From an uncultured Bacteroidales bacterium (GTDB lineage Bacteria; Bacteroidota; Bacteroidia; Bacteroidales; UBA932): DNA of 6,109 bases. Below the pieces are notes generated by a model. It saw nothing but the letters and a program-made list of their open reading frames with translations, did not search any database and was not told where the DNA came from. This document shows, piece by piece, positions 1-6,063 of this stretch (positions within the stretch are counted from its first letter, which is position 1; every line of letters begins with the position of its first letter). The stretch spans positions 1 through 6,109 of the forward strand of contig CAMFRR010000064.1 of the NCBI GenBank assembly GCA_945982095.1, read 5' to 3'. The position numbers were made by a program, and so were the translations under genes.

Positions 1-44
1 ATAGGAGTCCGTCTCGTGGGCTCGGAGATGTGTATAAGAGACAG
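1..44 (+). other. Nextera P7-side adapter with i7 index (not genomic)
   Basis: Positions 11-44 match the Illumina Nextera read-2 transposase adapter, ending in the 19-base Tn5 mosaic end (AGATGTGTATAAGAGACAG, 26-44). The eight bases before it (3-10, AGGAGTCC) match, from memory, the i7 index N705 as it is written inside the adapter, and the leading AT (1-2) fits the end of the P7 primer. This is library sequence left untrimmed in the assembly. It is not a natural transposon end, although the mosaic end derives from Tn5. Genomic sequence begins at 45. Read as DNA it opens a false GTG start at 16 and adds the residues MGSEMCIRD plus most of one serine codon to the peptidase that follows. Confidence 0.98.
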
Positions 45-930
45 CTTCCTTGACCGCTACGAGCGTCTGGATATTGCTCCACGCACAACAATATGCAGCA
101 GCAAGGACGGAAAGGTTTTGGAGACCATACAGGAATCTGAAGACCCTACAGCCGAGTATGCCTATACCGAAATAGAGCTGGGCTACATAAAGTCTGCCGA
201 CGGCAAATTCAACAACTACTACCGTCTTATCAAGCCTAAGGATTTCGATCCCCAGAAGAAATATCCTCTGATATTATATGTTTATGGCGGGCCTCACAGC
301 CAGCTGGTTCAGAACCGTTTCCTCGCCTCCTATCGCCGCTGGGAAATGTATATGGCCCAAAGGGGATATGCAGTGTTCGTATTGGACGGAAGGGGTACTC
401 AAAGACACGGAAGCAACTATGAGAAAGCCATTTACGGCCAATGTGGAGTGAAAGAAACGGAAGATCAGATGGAAGCCATAAGGCTTCTGAAAACCCTTCC
501 TTGGATTGATTCGGAGCGCATAGGTGTATACGGATGGAGTTATGGAGGATTCATGAGCCTGACTCTGGCTTCGACCCACCCTGAGGTTTTCAAGGTTTGT
601 GCAGCCGGCGGCCCCGTGATAGATTGGAAGTGGTACGAGGTGATGTACGGTGAGCGCTATATGAGCACTCCTGAAAACAATCCCGAAGGATATGCCAAGA
701 CCAGCCTCTTGAACAAGGCCTCTTCCCTTGAGGCGAAGACTCTGGTAATACAGGGTGCTGTAGACCCTACGGTTTTGCCGCTCAACGCTCTGAGTTTCAT
801 ACAGAAATGCATAGATTGTGACAAACAGGTGGATTATTTTACCTATCCTCTGGGAGAGCACAACATGATTGGTCACGACCGTGAGCATCTGGTAGAGAAA
901 GTTTCACGTCATTTTATTGAAAATTTATAA
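45..930 (+). CDS. S9-family (DPP IV-like) prolyl peptidase, C-terminal catalytic part, 5' truncated by contig end
   Basis: This is the alpha/beta-hydrolase end of a prolyl oligopeptidase-family serine peptidase, closest in pattern to Bacteroidota dipeptidyl peptidase IV-type enzymes, which remove N-terminal dipeptides (often Xaa-Pro) in or outside the periplasm. About 295 genuine codons remain; full-length family members are usually 700 or more residues, so the signal peptide and beta-propeller are missing. Numbering from the false GTG at 16: YGGP at residues 90-93, DGRGTQRHG at 124-132, the nucleophile elbow GWSYGG with Ser175 (codon 538-540), the probable acid Asp250 in GAVDPTV, and the probable catalytic His282 in GEHNMIGHDR (codon 859-861). 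The triad is therefore present. The true start lies upstream of the window; residues before Phe11 are adapter. The stop TAA is at 928-930 and no terminator hairpin follows. The exact substrate class within S9 cannot be decided from this part. Confidence 0.93.
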
Positions 931-947
931 TTTTCACTGTAAATTTG
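917..947 (+). promoter_or_regulatory. Candidate Bacteroidota-type promoter for sulP
   Basis: TAAATTTG at 940-947 fits the Bacteroidota -7 consensus TAnnTTTG exactly. A TTG at 917-919 lies 20 bases before it, close to the spacing known for the -33 element. The -33 part falls in the end of the peptidase gene. Transcription would start near 952-956, giving a leader of about 105 bases before sulP. The match is by eye, and such motifs also occur by chance in A/T-rich spacers, so this is a candidate only. Confidence 0.5.
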
Positions 948-977
948 CGCCCGTTTTCAGAGATAGAATTAATTTAA

Positions 978-1030
978 GTTTCGCAAGCGGCACAACCCTC
1001 AGGATCATAATAAGTTATAACTTGCGAAAC
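978..1030 (+). promoter_or_regulatory. Inverted repeat (10-bp arms) in the sulP leader, overlapping a 12-bp palindrome
   Basis: GTTTCGCAAG (978-987) and CTTGCGAAAC (1021-1030) are perfect reverse complements separated by 33 bases. A second perfect palindrome, AAGTTATAACTT (1012-1023), shares its last three bases with the right arm, so the two hairpins could not form fully at the same time in RNA. No run of T follows, so this is not a standard intrinsic terminator for the upstream peptidase gene. It could be an operator, an RNA structure controlling sulP, or chance. It does not match a riboswitch I recognise. Confidence 0.45.
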
Positions 1031-1060
1031 ATGAGAAAGAACTAATCTAATACCAAACTG

Positions 1061-2791
1061 ATGAATACTAAAACTATCAAAAACTATCTGAGCTCTGTCT
1101 ACGATCCAAAATTTTTCCATCTCTTCAAGAAGGGAAGATATTCAAAAGACAGGTTCATTTCTGACCTTATCGCAGGCGTAATCGTCGGCATAATAGCCCT
1201 TCCTCTTGCCATAGCATTCGGTATAGCCAGCGGCGTCAGCCCACAGCAGGGTCTCATCACCGCCATTGTTGCCGGTTTCCTGATTTCTCTGCTCGGAGGC
1301 ACCCGTTTCCTCATTGGCGGACCTACCGGCGCCTTTATCGTAATAGTATACGGCATTGTGGCCCAATACGGCACAGGTGGCCTGATGATAGCCACAATGA
1401 TGGCAGGTATAATACTTATTGTAATGGGCATCACCAAGATAGGTGTGATATTCAAATTCATACCATATCCAATCATAGTAGGTTTTACCTCAGGTATAGC
1501 CGTTACAATCTTCACCACCCAGATGAAGGATTTCTTCGGTTTCACAGGAGAGATACCTTCTGGATTCCTGCCTCAGTGGATATATTATTTCGGACATTTG
1601 AGCGAAATTAATGTGCCTGAGCTACTCATGAGCCTGGGCTGCCTGCTTCTCATCATAGTATGGAGCAAGTTCTTCAAAAAGATTCCCGGCTCGCTCATTG
1701 CCCTCATCGCCGGTACTGCGGTGTCAGTTGCCCTTAGTGCCGCAGGAATAGTGGAGTTTGCCACCATAGGAAGCAAATTCCCTGAGCTCAAAGACGGTCT
1801 TTCATTCCCTAAGCCCGGTCTTCCAGAGGACTTCGTGCTCAGCCTAGACACCTTAAAGAACCTCGTTAGCCCAGCATTCACCATAGCCATACTCTGCGCC
1901 ATAGAGAGCCTTCTAGCCGCAATGGTGGCAGACGGTGTGACGGGAAAGCAGCATCATTCCAATACAGAGTTGATAGGCGAGGGCATAGCCAACCTGGTGA
2001 CTCCTCTCTTCGGAGGAATACCTGCAACAGGCGCCATAGCCCGTACCATGGCCAACATCAACAACGGCGGACGCACATCCGTAGCTGGCCTCATACATGC
2101 CGTGGTCCTCTTGCTCATTTACCTCTTCCTCATGCCATACGCAACCTACATCCCACTCTCATGCCTGGCTGCAATACTCGTTATGGTGGCCTACAACATG
2201 TCAGAGTGGCGCACATTCAAATACCTGCTCAAGGGTGACCGCAACAGCATAGCCGTGCTTCTGATAACTTTTTTCCTCACAGTACTCATCGACCTTACAG
2301 TCGCAATAGAGGTGGGCGTCGTAATGGCCATTGTGCTCTTTGTGCGCCGAGTTATGGAGACCAGCGATATCAAAGTGCTTGATGCTGAGAACCTTGCAGC
2401 CACAGAGGATGATGAGATAGCTTCTATGGACGACATAGAGATGCTGGATGTGCCTAAGGGTGTAGAAGTGTACGAAATCAACGGTCCTTTCTTCTTCGGC
2501 CTTGCCAACAAGATGGAAGAATTCGACCTGAGGAAAGAGAATGGCAACAAGGTAAGAATCATACGTATGCGCAAGGTTCCTTTTATGGATACCACAGGCG
2601 TACACAACCTCACCAACCTTATAGACCGTACCAGCAAGCGTGGCATGGAAGTGATATTGTCCGGTGTGCAGCCAGCTGTGCTCAAAGAGCTTAAGACTTT
2701 CGGTGTGGATGAGCTCATAGGCAAGGACCACATTTATCCGCACATTGTTCCTGCGCTATCGAAGGCCAGGGAAATAGTCAACGCAAAATAA
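1061..2791 (+). CDS. SulP-family inorganic anion permease with C-terminal STAS domain
   Basis: Complete 576-residue inner-membrane transporter of the SulP (SLC26) family, a usual length for bacterial members. The N-terminal signature is clear: DLIAGVIVGIIALPLAIAFG (35-54), then SGVSPQQGL, then LLGGTRFLIGGPTGAF (77-92). Hydrophobic segments recur through about residue 428, for example 36-58, 64-79, 83-103, 107-130, 134-152, 187-203, 210-231, 269-290, 342-377 and 396-428. The conserved second-half motif GGIPATGAIARTMANINNGG is at 318-337. A charged linker (about 440-465) leads to a cytosolic STAS domain (about 466-572) containing MDTTGVHNL, the equivalent of the anti-sigma-antagonist DSSG loop. 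Known relatives carry sulfate, bicarbonate (BicA) or C4-dicarboxylates (DauA/YchM); the sequence does not tell which applies here. The ATG at 1061 follows an A/T-rich leader without a Shine-Dalgarno sequence, typical for Bacteroidota. The gene is separated by 3 bases from the following glycosyltransferase and is probably co-transcribed with it. Confidence 0.93.
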   Translation: MNTKTIKNYLSSVYDPKFFHLFKKGRYSKDRFISDLIAGVIVGIIALPLAIAFGIASGVSPQQGLITAIVAGFLISLLGGTRFLIGGPTGAFIVIVYGIVAQYGTGGLMIATMMAGIILIVMGITKIGVIFKFIPYPIIVGFTSGIAVTIFTTQMKDFFGFTGEIPSGFLPQWIYYFGHLSEINVPELLMSLGCLLLIIVWSKFFKKIPGSLIALIAGTAVSVALSAAGIVEFATIGSKFPELKDGLSFPKPGLPEDFVLSLDTLKNLVSPAFTIAILCAIESLLAAMVADGVTGKQHHSNTELIGEGIANLVTPLFGGIPATGAIARTMANINNGGRTSVAGLIHAVVLLLIYLFLMPYATYIPLSCLAAILVMVAYNMSEWRTFKYLLKGDRNSIAVLLITFFLTVLIDLTVAIEVGVVMAIVLFVRRVMETSDIKVLDAENLAATEDDEIASMDDIEMLDVPKGVEVYEINGPFFFGLANKMEEFDLRKENGNKVRIIRMRKVPFMDTTGVHNLTNLIDRTSKRGMEVILSGVQPAVLKELKTFGVDELIGKDHIYPHIVPALSKAREIVNAK

Positions 2792-2794
2792 TAT

Positions 2795-3892
2795 ATGAAA
2801 ATCACTTGTCTTGTACGAAGCATATCTATGGGAGGCCTTGAGCGGCAGATGATGGGTCTCGCCATAATGCTGAGCAAGGCCGGCCACGATGTTGAGCTGG
2901 TCAAATACGTTCAAGACGAGTATTTCAGAAAAGAACTTGAATTGAATGGAATCCCCATAGTCTCCATCCCACACAAGGGTGGGACTGTGGGGATAGCCTA
3001 TAGGCTTGCATCCCACCTGCGCGAAAACGGAACTGAGTTCCTTATTGCTTTCGGCAACAGCGCCAATGCCAAAGCCTGCATAGCCCGCATCATAAGCAAC
3101 TCTTTCAGGCTTATCGTATCAGAGCGCAACTATATAAAGCGTTTCCACATCAGCGACTGGTACAGGTTCATGCTTTACTTGTGGAAAGCAGACTTCGTGG
3201 TAGGCAATTCGCAAGCCCAGAGCGAGCACATGAAAAAAGCTTTTCCTCTGCTGGCTTCTAAAGTATCCACTATTGTCAATTTCACTGACTTGGAGCAGTT
3301 CTGCTACAAAGAAAGACACTACAATCCGGGAAGCCCGCTTTCCATTGCCGTCGTGTCACGTATAAGCAGGCGTAAAAATATGCATGGCCTTATCAAAGCA
3401 GCGGCAATACTAAAAGAGAAAAGACTGGACTTCAAAATCAAATGGTATGGCGAAAGGAGAGGAAGCGCCTATCTGAAGAGCTGCCGCAAGCTCATCGCCG
3501 AATCAGGACTGGAAGAAGTATTCTGCATACTTCCTTCTGAACGCGATGTCAAAGAGATATATTACAACAACGATATCCTTTGCTTGCCAAGTTTCTATGA
3601 AGGCACGCCGAATTGCGTGTGTGAAGCTCTGGCCTGCGGAATGCCTGTTGCATGCAGCGCTGTAAGCGACAATGCCCTCTATGTGCAGCCTGGGCGCAAC
3701 GGCTGGCTCTTCAATCCCAAAGACATAAAATCAATCGCAAATTGCCTTGAGAGCATAATACTCGACAAGAAAAAAGCTTTCAAAGCCTATGGCCTTGAAA
3801 GCTCGCGTATTGCTGCGGAGAAGTTTTCCTCTGAAAGATTCCTGTCCGAGTATCTACATCTTCTTGAAAGCCTTCCTGAAACCGAACTTTAG
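2795..3892 (+). CDS. Glycosyltransferase, GT-B fold, GT4/family-1 type
   Basis: Complete 365-residue retaining-type glycosyltransferase, expected at the cytosolic face of the inner membrane, where it would add a sugar from a nucleotide-sugar donor to a lipid-linked or other surface-glycan acceptor. The N-terminal acceptor half shows the glycine-rich loop SMGGLERQ (11-18) followed by the usual LSKAGHDVELV (26-36), and ERNYIKRFHISDWYR with ADFVVGNSQAQ (132-142). The donor half begins near residue 182 with IAVVSRISRRKN (184-195), the counterpart of the family G-R-x4-K region. The diagnostic EX7E motif is present: Glu269 and Glu277 in SFYEGTPNCVCEALACGMPV (266-285). No membrane segment or signal peptide is seen. 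Donor and acceptor cannot be predicted. The start at 2795 lies 3 bases after the sulP stop. The last 39 bases overlap the end of the wzi-like gene on the other strand, and a minus-strand terminator lies within codons near residues 326-337. Confidence 0.92.
   Translation: MKITCLVRSISMGGLERQMMGLAIMLSKAGHDVELVKYVQDEYFRKELELNGIPIVSIPHKGGTVGIAYRLASHLRENGTEFLIAFGNSANAKACIARIISNSFRLIVSERNYIKRFHISDWYRFMLYLWKADFVVGNSQAQSEHMKKAFPLLASKVSTIVNFTDLEQFCYKERHYNPGSPLSIAVVSRISRRKNMHGLIKAAAILKEKRLDFKIKWYGERRGSAYLKSCRKLIAESGLEEVFCILPSERDVKEIYYNNDILCLPSFYEGTPNCVCEALACGMPVACSAVSDNALYVQPGRNGWLFNPKDIKSIANCLESIILDKKKAFKAYGLESSRIAAEKFSSERFLSEYLHLLESLPETEL
3770..3803 (-). terminator. Intrinsic terminator for the minus-strand operon, inside the glycosyltransferase gene
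   Basis: Read on the minus strand, AGCTTTCAA (3803-3795) pairs with TTGAAAGCT (3783-3775), a 9-bp perfect stem. It continues inward over one mismatch with three G-C pairs closing a 3-base loop (3790-3788). Six T follow directly (3775-3770, the first shared with the stem). This is a textbook hairpin plus U-tract, beginning about 50 bases after the wzi-like stop codon at 3854. On the plus strand the same bases encode glycosyltransferase residues and the A-tract precedes the hairpin, so it should not terminate the plus-strand transcript. Confidence 0.8.
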
Positions 3893-5347
3893 ACTCGCTC
3901 CGAAGCTTGGCTTGTAAACTGTGCCTATGTCGGCATACAGGCCCATATCAAGGGTCAGAGGCAGTTTTCCCATGAATCTGTCAAAATTCAAATCCAGAGC
4001 CAGGGCAAGGTTGTAAGGTCCGTCATAGAAAAAGTCTTTGTCGTTGTTGTTATAATTGCCTATATAGCGGCTGAAAGTAAGTTTCAGAGTATAAGGAATA
4101 TATATATTTCCTTTGATGCCCAGGTGATGGGCCATGAATCTTGTTGACAGCACACTCTTACAAATACCGTTCTCGTCAGGTGGGGCAGGAATGAACAGAG
4201 GGCAACCTATGGTGCGGCCATAATGCGTCCAGCCTCCATATACTCCATTGTTGAAATAATTGTCGCATCCTCCAACAATCACTTTTCCGTACCAGAAGTC
4301 GTCAGGATCCTGTTTTTCCATTTCTTCCTCGGTTGCGGGGCGGTCATGCCTGCGTCCAGACTGCCAGGTGGTATTGGCGAACTCGTACATAAGGTCAGTA
4401 ATCAGTCCATCGCGTTTGTTGAGGGCAATATGCAGAGACCTGACTCCATCAGGATAATTCTGCAGCCTCATGCCTGAACCGTCCTCAAAAGGCTTGTCAT
4501 ACTGATATGTCAACGTCATTACAGGATTACGCCATACAAAGCGCACGAACTCCCTTCCCAGATGGTTTCCAAGGGCGTTGAGCTGATCCGTCTGAAGGGC
4601 ACCCGAACCACCGCTCATTCCCAGAACTATCCTGATATAATCCTTGAAGCTGTAGTTGAATTTGCCATAGGTGGCTGAAGTACCTCCCCACTGCGCCCAA
4701 TGGTCCAGACCCAGCATGAAATCCACATTGCGGCCCAGAGCGAATTTGAGGGCCAGGGATTTGTTATGAACCATAGTGCCCATAACAATTCTTTTGTCAA
4801 ACATATGGTAGTGGGCATAGTTGCCTCGTATTCCCACCCAATGGCCTTTCTCAAAATAAATCCAGTCTGACCAGAGATTGATGCCAGGCATGTTAGGCGC
4901 ATTGCCGCTCCAGATGACATTACCCCCTGTTATGGACAAATCCCCCAGCTCCCTCTGTCTTGGAGCAATGCCCAGATCCATATGCAGCATTTTCCAGCCC
5001 CCGGACACATAAAGCCTCTTTATGCATGCTGTGGCAAGTTGTGGAGAGTAGGGCTTGACGGCAGAAAGGCTGCCGGCAAAATCTCCCTCTGCCTTGAAAA
5101 ACCAGCCGCTCTTGGAAGTATAGTCAATAGTTGCTCCCAGTTGCAGCAGACCGCCTGAAGTGAGGGGCAGTATGCCTTCTTCGCCAGTTCTGGCATAAAA
5201 AGGAAGGTAATCCCAAGTACCGGCTGCTGCACGTACAGAAGTCCTCAGGTCAAAATTCCAGCCCGCTGTGCTTGTCGAATCCCGGTCTGCAGCGCTCAAT
5301 GACGCTGATACACAGAATGCAGCAATTAATAATGATATTCGTTTCAT
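3854..5347 (-). CDS. Wzi-family capsule assembly/outer-membrane beta-barrel protein
   Basis: Complete 497-residue exported protein. Residues 1-20 form a signal peptide (MKR, then a hydrophobic core, then SLSAAD, with cleavage likely after Ala19 or Ala20). The remainder is rich in aromatic and alternating residues, as in an outer-membrane beta-barrel. It resembles the Bacteroidota Wzi family (Caps_assemb_Wzi): an LPFYART segment near 48-54, the region ELGDLSITGGNVIWSGNAP (133-151) that corresponds to the family's LS..NA.P motif, and DNYFNNGVYGGWTHYGRTIG (362-381). E. coli Wzi is an outer-membrane lectin that anchors capsule to the cell surface; many Bacteroidota paralogs lie outside capsule loci and have no tested role, so function here is inferred. 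The last probable beta strand (SFGASLKFGF, 481-490) is followed by a basic tail RKAFKKM. The start lies 20 bases after the nadD stop, suggesting one operon, and the 3' end overlaps the convergent glycosyltransferase gene by 39 bases. Confidence 0.82.
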   Translation of the reverse strand: MKRISLLIAAFCVSASLSAADRDSTSTAGWNFDLRTSVRAAAGTWDYLPFYARTGEEGILPLTSGGLLQLGATIDYTSKSGWFFKAEGDFAGSLSAVKPYSPQLATACIKRLYVSGGWKMLHMDLGIAPRQRELGDLSITGGNVIWSGNAPNMPGINLWSDWIYFEKGHWVGIRGNYAHYHMFDKRIVMGTMVHNKSLALKFALGRNVDFMLGLDHWAQWGGTSATYGKFNYSFKDYIRIVLGMSGGSGALQTDQLNALGNHLGREFVRFVWRNPVMTLTYQYDKPFEDGSGMRLQNYPDGVRSLHIALNKRDGLITDLMYEFANTTWQSGRRHDRPATEEEMEKQDPDDFWYGKVIVGGCDNYFNNGVYGGWTHYGRTIGCPLFIPAPPDENGICKSVLSTRFMAHHLGIKGNIYIPYTLKLTFSRYIGNYNNNDKDFFYDGPYNLALALDLNFDRFMGKLPLTLDMGLYADIGTVYKPSFGASLKFGFRKAFKKM

Positions 5348-5367
5348 AGTGACAGCTAAGTGTGGTA

Positions 5368-5976
5368 TTAAGCTAAAAGATGAGAAACATCCTTTCCCGT
5401 AGCCATCATCTCCCTGATCATAGTGGAAGAAACATCCACTTGTGGGGCCTCTTTGAGTATCTTGATATGTAAAGGCTTGTGTGGCCTGCCCGAAATCTTT
5501 TCGGCATTCTGGTGTTGCAATCTCAGTTTTCGGGCCACACTATCTGCATTGCTGCCTTCACGTGGATATACCACAACACCATAATCGCACAAAATGCGTT
5601 CACCATTCCTCCAATTGAACATATTGGCCAGATTGTCACCGCCTATAACAAGACTGAAGTCCTTCGAAGGCTCGCGAGACTTCAGCTCATCCAGTGTTTC
5701 TATGGTATATGAAGGAACAGCCCTGTGCAGCTCCAGGTCCTCAACCTTCACCACCTTATCCAGACCCCTTCTTTTGATGGCCTCACAAGCTGCAAGGTAA
5801 CGCTCTCGGGCGTTATTGCGCATACTGCTGTCCTTGAATGGATTATGTGGTGAGACTACCAGGAACACCATATCAAAGCCGCCATTTGAAAGCAGGTATT
5901 CAATAACGGCTATATGGCCTATGTGCATGGGGTTGAACGATCCGGAATACACCGCGACCTTCATTCTGCGGCTCAT
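5368..5976 (-). CDS. nadD: Nicotinate-nucleotide adenylyltransferase (NAD biosynthesis)
   Basis: Cytosolic enzyme joining nicotinate mononucleotide and ATP to form deamido-NAD plus pyrophosphate, the penultimate step of NAD synthesis. The 202-residue length is normal. The nucleotidyltransferase signature GSFNPMHIGH is at residues 12-21 (HxGH at 18-21), PSYTIETLDEL at 88-98, IGGDNLANMFNW at 111-122, and the second signature SSTMIR at 183-188 (family ISSTxIR). Two starts are possible. The ATG at 5976 gives MSRRMKV and overlaps the upstream stop as ATGA; the ATG at 5964 gives MKVAVYSG, closer to the usual family N-terminus. Neither has a clear ribosome binding site. The overlap favours the upstream start through translational coupling, while homology slightly favours the downstream one. 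The gene lies between an unidentified upstream gene and the wzi-like gene on the same strand. Confidence 0.95.
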   Translation of the reverse strand: MSRRMKVAVYSGSFNPMHIGHIAVIEYLLSNGGFDMVFLVVSPHNPFKDSSMRNNARERYLAACEAIKRRGLDKVVKVEDLELHRAVPSYTIETLDELKSREPSKDFSLVIGGDNLANMFNWRNGERILCDYGVVVYPREGSNADSVARKLRLQHQNAEKISGRPHKPLHIKILKEAPQVDVSSTMIREMMATGKDVSHLLA

Positions 5977-6063
5977 TCTATCGTAAGAAGAGTGGTGTAA
6001 TCCACGTGATTCTGCTCCAAAAGTTTGCCGCCGGCAAGGCCCTCACATTTGAGCTCTATTATG
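5973..6063 (-). CDS. C-terminal end of an unidentified protein, 5' truncated by contig end
   Basis: An open frame runs leftward from the adapter junction for 29 genuine codons and stops at TGA (5975-5973), beginning IIELKCEGLAGGKLLEQ and ending VDYTTLLTIE. Three things support it as a real coding end: the frame stays open to the junction, its stop overlaps the nadD ATG as ATGA, and it has the same strand as nadD. The alternating hydrophobic pattern suggests beta structure. In many Bacteroidales the gene before nadD is guanylate kinase (gmk), but this tail does not resemble a guanylate kinase C-terminus. I do not recognise the family. The adapter is in frame with it and would add MCIRDS as a false N-terminus. 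Confidence 0.65.

Noticed and set aside
26..44. Tn5-like mosaic end, and its inverted copy at 6064-6082, as ends of a 6-kb composite transposon
   Set aside because: Both copies are continuous with Illumina index and primer sequences and lie exactly at the contig edges. They come from library tagmentation. No transposase gene is present.
274..888. 204-codon open frame on the minus strand opposite the S9 peptidase
   Set aside because: It lies fully inside a gene with an intact catalytic triad, and its translation shows no domain pattern, so it is an antisense shadow.
978..1030. The sulP leader inverted repeat as the intrinsic terminator of the peptidase gene
   Set aside because: The 33-base loop is too long and no T tract follows on either strand.
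2191..2743. Two 180-codon minus-strand frames opposite the sulP STAS region
   Set aside because: Two different frames open over the same stretch reflect the codon bias of sulP. Neither translation looks like a protein family.
3893..3960. Plus-strand terminator after the glycosyltransferase stop
   Set aside because: Only short 4-bp stems (for example around TGCC/GGCA near 3922-3936) are seen, with no adjoining T run, so I cannot support one. The plus-strand end is left undefined.
4223..4477. 84- and 65-codon plus-strand frames inside the wzi-like gene
   Set aside because: They are fully covered by the signal-peptide-bearing barrel gene on the other strand, with no promoter or recognisable protein pattern.
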